Shown: in pieces, positions 1 through 8,757 of the stretch
Layout: each line of letters starts with the position of its first letter
Position numbering within the stretch: the first letter of the stretch is position 1
Assembly (NCBI GenBank): GCA_023256355.1
Contig: JAGDXJ010000008.1
Location: 1-44,007, forward strand
DNA length: 44,007 nucleotides
Direction: 5' to 3'
From: Nitrososphaerales archaeon
GTDB lineage: Archaea > Thermoproteota > Nitrososphaeria > Conexivisphaerales > UBA164
Made by a program: the position numbers and the translations under genes
Notes under the pieces: generated by a model
The model's input: the letters and a program-made list of their open reading frames with translations, nothing else
What the model was told of the DNA's origin: nothing
The model's database searches: none

Positions 1-1102
1 CGTAAATTATAAAAACATACCTGAAACCCAACAAATATGCAAGCGGGATCAAAAGGAGGGGAACTATGATATGCCCAGTGCTTCCTATGAAAGAAAATTC
101 CCACGTAGCGTTTGCATAGTTCAAATCCCCAAAGAGTTCCCTAGGAATTGAATAAATTATACCTATGCACGTAGCTTCGACATTGATCAACAAAATTGCT
201 TCAAGAAGGTAAAGCGTTCCGCTAAAAATTATGATCAAAAACCCTAAAGCTGTAAAGATGTATGCCCCAACAGGGATCAAGAAGGCTGCGGATTCTTTTT
301 TAATTCTTTCATAGATAAAATATGCTAGTATTCCACCAACAAAGGTGAAAATTGCTGCTGAATAACCAAATACGTTCATTGCTGAAATGATCAACCCGGG
401 GTTTTTACGTATCAAATAAAGCGGTAGTATAACTGCCAGGCTCAGATTAAAACCAGCTATTGACATCCAAATCAATCCCATGAACCAAGTTAACGGATTT
501 TTAAAATTATGACCAGTTTTTATCTTTGTCTTTTGCTCAGCCCGGTTTTCATTTTTTATATAATTCATCACTAAAGAAAAAATAGTTCCCGTACACACGA
601 TTGCTAGATCAAGAATAAAGAGATTTTTAACTGATATGTACCTTACTAAAAAGCTTCCAAGAGCTACTCCTGTAGGAATACCGCCGATCGAAATTGTGGA
701 CGGGATTATTCTTTTTTCAAAATCTAGAATTTTAGAATATTCAATCGAAAAAATTTCCATTAGAAACGTTGATGTCCCCTGAACTGTTCTTAAAATAATC
801 AGCAGATAAAAGTTAGACGTCAGATAGGTAATGGGGATGGTTAACGCAATAAAAGCTATTATCAGAAAAACAGAAACCGATGAATGCCTGTGCAAGCCCA
901 AAGTCCTTCCGATTATCTTCCCAATGGGCATACCTGCAAAGTATGCTATAGTTATGACATAAGAAAAATAATTGAGGCTGATAGCCGGACGTACGTGGGC
1001 ATAAAGCTCTCCCGCAGTCAGCGTAAATAATGAGAGGGTTATGAAAAGCAGTGATGAAAGAGTGAAACCAAACACAGAAAGCACTATTATAGAAGATTTC
1101 AT
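1..1102 (-). CDS. MFS transporter, 3' end beyond the window
   Basis: An open frame runs without a stop from an ATG at 1102 to the left edge, about 367 codons, so the C-terminus is missing. The translation starts MKSSIIVLSVFGFTLSS and is almost entirely hydrophobic helices, with a polar loop after about six of them (residues near 185-205, rich in K, N and E) and a further set after it, the two-bundle plan of the major facilitator superfamily. The loop after helix 2 carries GMPIGKIIGR, which matches the MFS loop 2-3 signature (G..D R.GRR-like). Substrate cannot be told. An in-frame ATG at 1114 would add four residues; 1102 fits better with the AT-rich TATA-like stretch around 1125-1135. It is divergent from the proline dehydrogenase gene, with repeat copy A between. 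Confidence 0.8.
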   Translation of the reverse strand, partial: MKSSIIVLSVFGFTLSSLLFITLSLFTLTAGELYAHVRPAISLNYFSYVITIAYFAGMPIGKIIGRTLGLHRHSSVSVFLIIAFIALTIPITYLTSNFYLLIILRTVQGTSTFLMEIFSIEYSKILDFEKRIIPSTISIGGIPTGVALGSFLVRYISVKNLFILDLAIVCTGTIFSLVMNYIKNENRAEQKTKIKTGHNFKNPLTWFMGLIWMSIAGFNLSLAVILPLYLIRKNPGLIISAMNVFGYSAAIFTFVGGILAYFIYERIKKESAAFLIPVGAYIFTALGFLIIIFSGTLYLLEAILLINVEATCIGIIYSIPRELFGDLNYANATWEFSFIGSTGHIIVPLLLIPLAYLLGFRYVFIIY

Positions 1103-1191
1103 TCCACAGAGCATTTATCTAAAAAGCATATTAATGTTTTCTGAACGGCTTTTGCATTATTATGCGCTGCACGTTGAGCTTGTTTTTGATT

Positions 1192-1390
1192 GTGAACTAC
1201 CCTGAACTTACGGTTAAAGCTTCCCGTTCATCGCTGCGCTTTTGAGCTGTAATTTTTCTATAATCTTGCATTATTTTCAGAGTTAGCATCAGCCTGTAAA
1301 GATCTCGTGCTGAAGCATTTAAAAACATTTGTATAAAGAGCTGTCCAAAGCTTGAGGAAGGGGCTTCTGGCAACTTAACCACTATAAAGC
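1192..1390 (+). repeat. Dispersed repeat family, copy A
   Basis: Begins GTGAACTACCCTGAAC, continues with a TTCCCGTTCATCGC block and ends in a tail (roughly 1310-1380) that aligns with copies C and D: CTGAAGC, AAACATTT, an AGCTGTCTAAAGCTT-like segment, GAAGGGGCTTC, then CTTAACC. The head hairpin is weak here (AAC/GTT). It fills most of the gap between the MFS gene and proline dehydrogenase. A 61-codon frame on the minus strand inside it is not a gene. Likely a decayed non-autonomous mobile element or structured RNA element. Confidence 0.65.
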
Positions 1391-1402
1391 TAAAAACACA
1401 AA

Positions 1403-1420
1403 TAAACGATTTTTCGTTTA
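1403..1420. terminator. Hairpin TAAACGA-TTTT-TCGTTTA with following T-run
   Basis: A perfect 7-bp inverted repeat with a 4-base loop is followed on the + strand by ATTTTTAG. The shape resembles an intrinsic terminator, but it may equally be a regulatory palindrome. The rest of 1421-1505 is AT-rich with no feature I can name. Confidence 0.3.
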
Positions 1421-1539
1421 ATTTTTAGTATAATTAATAAATCGTACTTATTTAAAAAACGTTAAGCCGTTTCTGAAAAAAGAATTTTGTTATCATAAAA
1501 AACTTAATTATATGGTTTAATTAAATATTAAATTGTAAA

Positions 1540-2379
1540 TTGTTTGAAAATATAGAAAGAATTTTTGCGAGAAAATGGATAGCAGGTCCAACTATTGATG
1601 ACGCTGTAAAGGTCGCAAAAAAGCTGAACGAAAAAAATGTTGGGGTTATACTCAACTATCTGGGAGAAGAGCTAAAAGAAGATAACGAAATAACAGCAAA
1701 CGTCGAAAATTATTTTGAGCTTATAGACGAAATAGCAGAAAAAAAGCTCATAGGCGATATAGCAGTCAAACCCACTCAGATAGGTTTGAGCTTAAGCTAT
1801 GAAAAGGCTAGAGAAAATTATATGAAAATATTAAGGTATGCCAAGGTTAACGATGTTTTTGTATGGCTGGATATGGAAGCTTCTAATTACGTGGAGCCGA
1901 CAATAAAGCTTTACTTTGAAGGCCTTCTGGTTTCGAGGGAGGGGATAGCCATACAGTCTTATTTAAAAAGAAGCAACAAAGACGTGGAAGAGATAGTAAA
2001 AAGAAACGGCATCATAAGGCTAGTTAAAGGAGCCTACAAAGAGCCCCCTGAGATAGCTTATACTACTTGGAAAGAAAAGACAGAAAATTACAGAAGAATA
2101 ATGCATTACCTGTTCGAAAACGCGCCAGAGTTTACCATTGCAACTCATGACCTGAAGCTTGTTAAAGAAGCTGTAGAACTGAACAAACAGTACAATAAGA
2201 AAGTTACTGTTGCCATGCTACTTGGAATAAAGAACAAATTCATCTTTAATTTAAACGAAGGCAATATAAAAAAAGCGCTTTATGTTCCTTATGGAGAAAA
2301 ATGGGTTGATTACGCGAGGAGAAGGTTCAGAGAAGCTAGCAATATAATCCTCGTCCTTAGGTCGCTTTTCGAACTGTAA
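1540..2379 (+). CDS. Proline dehydrogenase
   Basis: FAD-dependent oxidation of L-proline to pyrroline-5-carboxylate, normally the first step of proline catabolism. The 279-residue protein is a monofunctional, short-type TIM-barrel enzyme. Visible family blocks in order are IAGPTIDDA..A..LN near the N-terminus, VKPTQIGL (about residue 79), LDMEAS (about 109), IRLVKGAYKEP (about 159), ATHD (about 197) and the C-terminal substrate-binding block VPYGEKW..YARRR (about 249-262), whose paired arginines bind the proline carboxylate in known structures. The start is TTG at 1540: no usable ATG lies nearby, the frame begins MFENIERIF, and an AATTATATGG box sits at 1506-1515, the leaderless spacing. No P5C dehydrogenase is adjacent. 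Confidence 0.9.
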   Translation: MFENIERIFARKWIAGPTIDDAVKVAKKLNEKNVGVILNYLGEELKEDNEITANVENYFELIDEIAEKKLIGDIAVKPTQIGLSLSYEKARENYMKILRYAKVNDVFVWLDMEASNYVEPTIKLYFEGLLVSREGIAIQSYLKRSNKDVEEIVKRNGIIRLVKGAYKEPPEIAYTTWKEKTENYRRIMHYLFENAPEFTIATHDLKLVKEAVELNKQYNKKVTVAMLLGIKNKFIFNLNEGNIKKALYVPYGEKWVDYARRRFREASNIILVLRSLFEL

Positions 2380-2456
2380 AGTTTACCGCATTAGCAAATA
2401 GCTATAAAAACCTTTTTTATTATGAAAATTTTACCTATTATTTCGAAGGTTAAAAA

Positions 2457-3017
2457 TCACTTTTCTAAGAGATCTTTATACCCATGATAGGCTTTTTTAG
2501 CTATATCGATGTTTATTTGTATAACGTTTGAAGGTTTGTCGCTCAGTGCGTCTTGAATAGCTTTCTCCAGAAGGTTTTCATCACCGCCGAGTTCTCTCAC
2601 AAGGAATCCAAATACGGCTGAGTTTGAAGCAACCCTCGGTTCCCTCAACTTGCCCTTTGAAGCTTCTTCTGCAATCTTTGTAGCCGGCAGATAGAAGATC
2701 ATTCCGTTTGCTTCCACTTTTTCTCTTATTAGTGTAGAATTTATGATAACTTTACCTCCATTCTTTATCTTTTTTACCGCATAGATGCCAAGGCCGTCAA
2801 GTATGTTAGCTATATCAAAGTTGTGTGGAATAGGATTAAGGACTTCTGTATCGCTGGCGACAACAACGCTTTCAACGTAACCACCCCTTGTTTGTGGCCC
2901 GTAGTTCGGCACACTTGTAGCCTTGTAGCCAAGGTTTATAAAATACCATCCAAACATCTCGCCAAGCTCTACTACCCCAAGACCTCCCCTTCCAGAATTA
3001 ATTATCGAGGTCTTCAT
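2457..3017 (-). CDS. 2-oxoacid:ferredoxin oxidoreductase, gamma subunit
   Basis: Last gene of a four-gene operon reading right to left. The 186-residue protein matches the gamma domain of 2-oxoacid:acceptor oxidoreductases: an N-terminal SGRGGLGVVELGEM segment in the place of the usual GxGGQGV loop, then YGPQTRGGYVESVVV (about residues 39-53), typical of the family. The gamma subunit helps bind CoA and closes the active site in the assembled complex. Its ATG overlaps the stop of the TPP subunit by 4 bases (3014-3017), so the two are translationally coupled. Ends near an AT-rich gap facing proline dehydrogenase. Confidence 0.9.
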   Translation of the reverse strand: MKTSIINSGRGGLGVVELGEMFGWYFINLGYKATSVPNYGPQTRGGYVESVVVASDTEVLNPIPHNFDIANILDGLGIYAVKKIKNGGKVIINSTLIREKVEANGMIFYLPATKIAEEASKGKLREPRVASNSAVFGFLVRELGGDENLLEKAIQDALSDKPSNVIQINIDIAKKAYHGYKDLLEK

Positions 3018-3796
3018 TTTTTATCAACTCCAAAAGCATCCCTGCATAGACCTGGCGGGTAAACTTTTACTCCAACGTCGTGTACATATTTTTTGGAGTC
3101 AAGAATCGTCATCTTCCAGTTGACGTTGCATGTACCGATAAACTCTACAAAGCTGAAACCTCCCATGAGCTGCGTTTTTAAAGCGTTTAATACAGCTTTA
3201 TATGAATCCATAGCTTCTTTTGAAGAATACATGATCCTGTCCTTTGTGTATATCGGTTTGGGCGTTATAACGACCCTCTTCAGATAAGATATTTGTGGAA
3301 AAGCAGATAAAACTTTGCATACATCTAAAGGAGGTCCCATCTGCTTTATATCTCTTCCAAAAGGAGTTGTTGTAGTTTTCATGCCTTCTGGAGTTGTAGG
3401 AGCCATCTGACCTCCTGTCATTCCAAAGACCATGTTGTTATACATAAATACTGTTATAGGTATTCCTCTGTTAGCGGCATGTATGAGTTCAGCTATGCCG
3501 ATTGAAAGGGCATCTCCATCACCCTGGATGCTAAAGACAACTTTGTCCTTTTCAAGCAGTTTAATAGCAGACATTATAGCTGGTGCTCTGCCGTGTGGAG
3601 CCTGCACATAATCAACGTTCAAAAATTTATAGGCTAATGTGGAACAGCCGACGGACCCAACCATTATCGCCTTTTCTGTAATTCCAAGTTCATCTAATGC
3701 CATACCTATGAATTTCAAAAGAAGCCCGTGCTCACAGCCCGGACAGTAGGTCGTTACGCCGTTTTCATAAATGCTTGAAAACTGTTTTACTTCCAT
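3014..3796 (-). CDS. vorA: 2-oxoacid:ferredoxin oxidoreductase, TPP-binding beta subunit (VorA-like)
   Basis: Catalytic thiamine-pyrophosphate subunit (260 residues). Seen: CPGCEHG near residue 18, the VGCS segment, APHGRAPA, and the TPP/Mg motif GDGDALSIG followed by YNNMVFGMTGGQ (about 93-130). The run MTGGQMAPTTPEG.KTTTTPFGRD and the late FSFVEFIGTCNVNW block resemble 3-methyl-2-oxobutanoate (branched-chain) enzymes more than pyruvate enzymes. Overlaps the alpha subunit gene by 10 bases upstream and gamma by 4 downstream. It should decarboxylate a 2-oxoacid to an acyl-CoA and pass two electrons to ferredoxin. Substrate preference is inferred only; 2-oxoglutarate is the main alternative. 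Confidence 0.85.
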   Translation of the reverse strand: MEVKQFSSIYENGVTTYCPGCEHGLLLKFIGMALDELGITEKAIMVGSVGCSTLAYKFLNVDYVQAPHGRAPAIMSAIKLLEKDKVVFSIQGDGDALSIGIAELIHAANRGIPITVFMYNNMVFGMTGGQMAPTTPEGMKTTTTPFGRDIKQMGPPLDVCKVLSAFPQISYLKRVVITPKPIYTKDRIMYSSKEAMDSYKAVLNALKTQLMGGFSFVEFIGTCNVNWKMTILDSKKYVHDVGVKVYPPGLCRDAFGVDKK

Positions 3797-4824
3797 GCTT
3801 CAGCCACCTCCTCAACGTCAGGGATGTACCCGCCAAGATACGGCAGAACATCTACGTCCCTCCTCGTTATGCGCATTATTTCCTGCGCAAGCTGCCCTTC
3901 GTTCATCTCAACAGATACAATTTTTTCTGCGCGGGAAGAATATTTTAAAAGGTTATCCTTATCTAGAGGGCTTAAGGTTATCGGCCTGAAGAGCCCCGCT
4001 TTAACTCCGTTTTCTCTTAACCTTAAAACGGCTTCTTTCGATATTCTGGCTGAAATACCTATAGCTATGTAAAGGACGTCGAGATTCTCATCGCACATAA
4101 AGCATTCAGATTCGGCTATCTTGTCTATTTCTTTCTGTTTCTGAAGCAGCCTTTCTTTGTTTGCCTTAAGTTCTGGAGGATCAAGGTAGATGCTGTTTAT
4201 TATATGCCTTTGTCCATAGTTTCTCCCTCTTGCTGCCCAGTCAACTTTTGGTTTTACTATGTAAGGTGGTTCCCATTCTACGGTATCATACATGTGAACT
4301 ATAAGCGCGTCAGTGAGCAGGATAACCGGAGTTCTGTATGTAAATGCAAGCTCAAACCCCTTGTGAACATGTTCCATGGATTCCTGTACGGTGTGAGGGG
4401 TCAGAACAATCGGCTTTACGCCGCCGTGCCCCAGAGAATTTAAAACAAACGAAATATCGCTTTGTTCAGGCGCAACATTTCCCAAACCAGGACCACCCCT
4501 GTTAACATCTATAATCAAAAAAGGAGCCTCTGAGGCATATGCATAAGAAATGCCTTCTGCCATAAGGCTGAGTCCTGGGCCTGAAGTTGCTGTCATAGAA
4601 ACGTACCCCGCCGCTCCTGCACCAAAAAGCATGTTTACTGATTCTATTTCGCTTGCACTCTGCAAAAAAACCTTGAACCACGGGTATTTTCTTTCTCCGT
4701 AAAGTACAGATATATTTTCCATAATTTCACTACTAGGAGTTATGGGATAACCAAAATAAGCTTCAAGTCCCGAACTAACAGCCGCCTCGGCTATAGCTTT
4801 AGCTCCCATTATCAGCCTTTTCAA
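3787..4824 (-). CDS. vorB: 2-oxoacid:ferredoxin oxidoreductase, alpha subunit (VorB-like)
   Basis: The 345-residue alpha subunit carries the pyrimidine-binding domain with GYPITPSSEI near residue 20, then SASEIESVNM, MTATSGPGLSL, EGISYA and RGGPGLGN (about 60-120), and a C-terminal transketolase-like domain after about 240 (ARISKEAV..L). The combination EGISYA..E.P...RGGPGLG resembles VorB of branched-chain 2-oxoacid oxidoreductases; KorA of 2-oxoglutarate enzymes is the alternative. It is shorter than many KorA proteins and has no fused gamma domain, consistent with a separate gamma gene at 2457-3017. Overlaps the ferredoxin gene by 26 bases. Confidence 0.85.
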   Translation of the reverse strand: MKRLIMGAKAIAEAAVSSGLEAYFGYPITPSSEIMENISVLYGERKYPWFKVFLQSASEIESVNMLFGAGAAGYVSMTATSGPGLSLMAEGISYAYASEAPFLIIDVNRGGPGLGNVAPEQSDISFVLNSLGHGGVKPIVLTPHTVQESMEHVHKGFELAFTYRTPVILLTDALIVHMYDTVEWEPPYIVKPKVDWAARGRNYGQRHIINSIYLDPPELKANKERLLQKQKEIDKIAESECFMCDENLDVLYIAIGISARISKEAVLRLRENGVKAGLFRPITLSPLDKDNLLKYSSRAEKIVSVEMNEGQLAQEIMRITRRDVDVLPYLGGYIPDVEEVAEAWK

Positions 4825-5059
4825 TCTTTTTCACCTCCAAAATAGCGTATTCGGGACAAACCCACCAGCATATCTTACAACCAGTGCATTCTCCTTTTTT
4901 CCCCATTTCAGAAAACTCTACATAATGATAGCCTTGGGAATTTACATTTTCGCTAAGCGAAAGATTTTGTTGAGGGCATGCGTTTATGCATATTTCACAG
5001 CCTTTGCACCTTTCCCTATTGATGACAACTTCCCATTTGGAATGCACAACTTGGTACAT
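4799..5059 (-). CDS. Ferredoxin-type delta subunit, two 4Fe-4S clusters
   Basis: First gene of the oxidoreductase operon; 86 residues. Two cluster motifs are present: CKGCEICINACP (about 18-29) and CTGCKICWWVCP (about 58-69), giving eight cysteines for two [4Fe-4S] clusters. This is the electron-exit subunit that hands electrons from the TPP subunit to soluble ferredoxin. The ATG at 5059 sits about 28 bases after an AAATATTTATG box on the reverse strand. The order delta-alpha-beta-gamma is a common archaeal arrangement of four-subunit enzymes. Confidence 0.92.
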   Translation of the reverse strand: MYQVVHSKWEVVINRERCKGCEICINACPQQNLSLSENVNSQGYHYVEFSEMGKKGECTGCKICWWVCPEYAILEVKKIEKADNGS

Positions 5060-5373
5060 CTCTATGATTTATATGAAATGCTAAATATTTATGTGTTTTT
5101 AATAAAATTTCTTTTAAAAATGAAAATTTTTTTCAAAAAATTTCTCTAAATTATGAAAAAAATAATTTAATTAATTATATATATTAGTTTACACATTTTA
5201 AGAGCATATGTTTATTTTTGTAAAAAAATTTATAATAACTTTAATATTATAAAAAAATTTGCCTTAAATATAACTAAAATTAAACGTTGATTATTTTTAT
5301 TTTTTAAAAAATATATTAAATAAATTTATAAATAATATAATTTGGGTGCTTTGTTAACAAAATGAAAAGACCA
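5060..5373. other. AT-rich intergenic region without a gene
   Basis: About 310 bases, almost entirely A and T, with long A and T runs and ATATATAT-like stretches. It holds the promoter of the oxidoreductase operon on its left side (below). I see no frame, repeat copy or hairpin of note in the remainder; T-runs near 5110-5140 and 5300 could act as archaeal terminators on either strand. Confidence 0.5.
5083..5093 (-). promoter_or_regulatory. TATA-like box of the 2-oxoacid oxidoreductase operon
   Basis: On the minus strand the sequence reads CATAAATATTT about 28 bases before the ATG at 5059, the spacing of a leaderless archaeal promoter. Confidence 0.45.
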
Positions 5374-7410
5374 TCACTCAAAGTTTATTCTGAGATCTAT
5401 TATATGAGGCCCGTTTTCATTTATAATAAGAGGGTTAATTTCCAGTTCTATTAAATTTTCTTTATCATATACCCATTTAGAAAGTTCCGATATTGTTCTT
5501 GCAAACTTTTCAGGATCATAAATGGTTTTACTTCTGTAACCTTTTAAGAGATCAAATATCTTTGTTTCTTTAAGCATGTTTACAGCTTCATCAGATGTAA
5601 CAGGACAAACATAGTTTGATGTTATCCTGTAGAGCTCTGTCAGTGTTCCTCCAGCTCCAACGCTTACCACAGCTCCGAAAGATTCATCCTTTACAAAACC
5701 TAACCTTATTTCTTTACCGTTGATCATTTGTTGGTAATAAATCCTGCCATCTGGAAAGTTTTTGTTCAAATCTTCAATAGCGATCAATGCTTCTTGAGCG
5801 TTCAAAATATTTACCCTTACAGCGTTTTGTTCGGTTTTGTGAATTAGGTCTTTTCTGTAAACTTTTAGCACAATCGGATATGGCAATTTATTAAGATCAG
5901 ATTTATCTATCCATCCCCACGGAGGTGTAACAAACCCAAATTCTTTTAAAAATTCAGAACTTTCTGGATCTATAACTATACCTTTAAAACTTATTTCGGG
6001 TTCTTTTCTAACAGAAAAATGCCAGGTTGGTTGTACCTTTGATGATTTTACAAGATATGACATTGTAATTGAAGCTTCTTCGGGAGAATTAAAAGCAGGT
6101 ATACCTATTTGCCAGAAAGCATCTCTCAAATGTTCAGACCATTCAGTATTGCCTAGTTCTACCCCTATGTTAAAGTTTTTATAAATATCAGAAATCTGTT
6201 TTATGGCTTCTGGAAGTTTATCAGTAATTCCAGGAGGATAATGGGTACTTATTATTATAAAATTTGAAAAGCCGTTCTCGCTCAATTTTTTGTAAACCTC
6301 AATAATGCTTTCATCAGTTCCTGAAGCGCTAACATCTATAGGATTAGCAAGACTTGCAATTTTAGGAACTTTACCGGTTGCCTTTAATTCGCTTAAAATT
6401 CCTGATACATCAGGCACGTTTACTCCTTGTTTTGCAACATTATCTGCAGCAAGAACGCCCGCGCCTCCGCTATTGGTCAGCACAATAGCCTTATCAGACC
6501 TTGGTAAACCATTCATTTCATATGTTTTTATAACATCTATAAGTTCCCTGAGCGTATAAACCTGTATTATTCCTGTCTGCTTTAATGCAGACGAATATGT
6601 TTCATAGTCGCTCATCATAGAAGCGGTGTGAGACATCGTCGCTCTTTTTCCTACCTGTGTAACTCCGGCGAGCAGAGCGAAGGCTTTTTTCTTCTTTGTT
6701 AAATCAGAAGCTATTTTCATAAATTTTTTACCATCCTTGATTCCTTCAATGTACATAGCTATAGCTTCAGTATTTTCATCAAAAGATAAAAATTCCAGCG
6801 TATCTGAGATTGTAATGTCTTCAGAATTTCCCAAGCAAGTAAGAGAACTGATACCTATGTTGCTGGTTAAAAGTTCATCAAGAATAGAAACGCTGACCCC
6901 CCCGCTTTGAGTTATAATTGCCACTTTACCTTTTTTTAACTTTGGAAGCGATTCTAAAAATTTTCCATCTTTAGTTGCTTTTTTTTCCGGCAGAAACAGG
7001 GTATTTAACCCGTTATGTGTATTAACTATACCTATGGTGTTAGGGCCAAGCACTCTGATTTTCAGCTTTTCTTTGAGCAGTTTTCCAGCTCCAGATTCTG
7101 TAAAGCCTCCAGAAATAACAATGGCGGTTTTTGTTCCTCTTTTATCAGCTTCTTTTAGGTATTCCCACACCAGGCTTGATGGTACTGAAATTATCGTCAA
7201 ATCTGTTCCTGGTACTTCCTTCAAGCATTTATATCCCATACATTCTTCATATAGAGGGTTTACTGGATAAATTTCAGCATTAAGCGTTCTTTCATCTTTT
7301 GCCTTTATTAGATTTTTAAATATTATTGTAGCAAAATTGTCTTCACGTGGTGAAACGCCTATAACAGAAATAGATTCGGGATAGTAAAGCGGGTAAAGTT
7401 CTTTATTCAT
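5374..7410 (-). CDS. ADP-forming acyl-CoA synthetase, fused alpha-beta
   Basis: Converts acyl-CoA, ADP and phosphate to acid, CoA and ATP, an archaeal route for substrate-level ATP formation; the reverse (activation) is possible. The 678-residue chain has an N-terminal CoA-binding Rossmann domain (YPESISVIGVS; GPNTIG at about 122), a succinyl-CoA-ligase-like domain with ITQSGGVSVS (about 166) and the phosphohistidine site MSHTASMMSDYE (His near 261), then VLTNSGGAGVLAADN, and a C-terminal ATP-grasp domain (about 470-678) with LKVYRKDLIHKTE, VSVGAGGTLTEL and a final LEINPLIIN. Lies downstream-facing beside the oxidoreductase that would supply its acyl-CoA substrate, but has its own upstream region at 7411-7554. 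Confidence 0.9.
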   Translation of the reverse strand: MNKELYPLYYPESISVIGVSPREDNFATIIFKNLIKAKDERTLNAEIYPVNPLYEECMGYKCLKEVPGTDLTIISVPSSLVWEYLKEADKRGTKTAIVISGGFTESGAGKLLKEKLKIRVLGPNTIGIVNTHNGLNTLFLPEKKATKDGKFLESLPKLKKGKVAIITQSGGVSVSILDELLTSNIGISSLTCLGNSEDITISDTLEFLSFDENTEAIAMYIEGIKDGKKFMKIASDLTKKKKAFALLAGVTQVGKRATMSHTASMMSDYETYSSALKQTGIIQVYTLRELIDVIKTYEMNGLPRSDKAIVLTNSGGAGVLAADNVAKQGVNVPDVSGILSELKATGKVPKIASLANPIDVSASGTDESIIEVYKKLSENGFSNFIIISTHYPPGITDKLPEAIKQISDIYKNFNIGVELGNTEWSEHLRDAFWQIGIPAFNSPEEASITMSYLVKSSKVQPTWHFSVRKEPEISFKGIVIDPESSEFLKEFGFVTPPWGWIDKSDLNKLPYPIVLKVYRKDLIHKTEQNAVRVNILNAQEALIAIEDLNKNFPDGRIYYQQMINGKEIRLGFVKDESFGAVVSVGAGGTLTELYRITSNYVCPVTSDEAVNMLKETKIFDLLKGYRSKTIYDPEKFARTISELSKWVYDKENLIELEINPLIINENGPHIIDLRINFE

Positions 7411-7554
7411 ATCAATTATGATGATTTAAGTAATATTTATTTTTTATTTATTAAAGAAATGAAATTTAGAAAATATACAAACTATTTTTAAGAAATTTTT
7501 AACATTAGATTCGAAAAATAAAATTTAAATTCTTCTCCTTTTAATATATAATCA

Positions 7555-8757
7555 ATGTTCCCTTTTAGTGAGGTAATGGATTTTAAAATAGAAATGACGG
7601 ACGAGCACGAACTTTTCAGGAAATCAGTAAGAGAGTTTGCAGAAAGCAAGGTGAGGCCTTACGTTCAGAAGGTTGAGGAAACAAACGAAATACCGCAGAC
7701 TATTATAGATGGCGCAAGAGAACTGGGGCTTTACGGAGTAGGGGTTCCTGAAAAATATGGAGGACAAGGAGGTGATATGAGAACTTTAGCTATACTTACA
7801 GAAGAACTTTCGAGAGTTCTCCCATCTCTGGGTACAATGGTTACTGTAAACCATCTTTTTTTAGTTCCTTTGATGATTTTTGGAACGGAAGAACAAAAGC
7901 TCAAGTACATACCACCAGTTGCAAAAGGCGAAAAATTTGCTGCACATGCCAACACAGAACCAGGTGCAGGAAGCGATGTTGCAGGAATTCAGACTAGGGC
8001 AGAAAAAAATAATAACGGGTACACTATTAATGGAAGGAAAATATTTATCACAAATTCTGACAGAGCACAATATTTTATAATCTCTGCAAGAACATCGCCT
8101 CCTGAACAGGGCAAAAGATGGAAAGGTATAACAACCTTTATAGCAGAAAAAGGTATGCCCGGTCTTGAAATAGGGCAAAAGTTTAAGGTTATTGGACTAA
8201 GGGGAGAACAGCCTAATGAAGTTATCTTTAATAATCTTAACGTTCCTGAAGAAAACATAGTAGGAAGAGTAGGGGAAGGTTTCAAAGTTATTGTGACAAC
8301 ATATGATTATTCAAGAATAATCATAGCGGCTCAGGCTCTTGGTATCGCACAAGGGGTTCTTGAGCTGGCGTTTAATTATTCGGTAGAAAGAAAAGCTTTC
8401 GAAAAACCCATCATCGGGTTTGAAGGCGTAGCCTTCAGGATTTCTGACATGCTGATAAAGCTCGAAGCCGCAAGGCTTCTTGTTTACTGGGCAGCATACC
8501 TTGCAGATATGCAGAAACCGTTGTTTTTAATGGCATCTTCAATGGCAAAAACCTACGCTACTGAAGTTGCTGAAGAATTATCAGATATGGCTATAAAAAT
8601 ACATGGAGGTGCAGGGGTTGATTCAGCAACAGGCGTTGAAAGGTACCTTAGAGACTCAGTTATAACTACAATATATGAAGGTACAAACGATATTCAAAAG
8701 CTAACTATAGCTAAAACGCTTTTAAAGCTAGCATCAAGGAGCGTGGATATAGGTTGA
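7555..8757 (+). CDS. Acyl-CoA dehydrogenase
   Basis: FAD-dependent alpha,beta-dehydrogenation of acyl-CoA; 400 residues. Family blocks: LTD-type helix EHELFRKSVREFAE near the N-terminus, GVPEKYGGQGGD, EPGAGSDVAG (about 140, flavin side), GYTINGRKIFITNSD, KVIGLRGEQPNEVIF, ERKAFEKPI and the C-terminal KIHGGAGV and IYEGTNDIQKL, the last containing the Glu expected as catalytic base. The ATG at 7555 (MFPFSEV) is preferred to the in-frame ATG at 7576 because archaeal homologues commonly begin MFPF. Its stop overlaps the TTG start of the hydroxyacyl-CoA dehydrogenase, so the two form an operon. Chain-length preference cannot be read from the sequence. Confidence 0.92.
   Translation: MFPFSEVMDFKIEMTDEHELFRKSVREFAESKVRPYVQKVEETNEIPQTIIDGARELGLYGVGVPEKYGGQGGDMRTLAILTEELSRVLPSLGTMVTVNHLFLVPLMIFGTEEQKLKYIPPVAKGEKFAAHANTEPGAGSDVAGIQTRAEKNNNGYTINGRKIFITNSDRAQYFIISARTSPPEQGKRWKGITTFIAEKGMPGLEIGQKFKVIGLRGEQPNEVIFNNLNVPEENIVGRVGEGFKVIVTTYDYSRIIIAAQALGIAQGVLELAFNYSVERKAFEKPIIGFEGVAFRISDMLIKLEAARLLVYWAAYLADMQKPLFLMASSMAKTYATEVAEELSDMAIKIHGGAGVDSATGVERYLRDSVITTIYEGTNDIQKLTIAKTLLKLASRSVDIG

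Noticed and set aside
1197-1382. 61-codon minus-strand frame in repeat copy A
   Set aside because: It lies wholly in a repeat element with no start-region promoter and no protein resemblance; copies elsewhere do not keep the frame.
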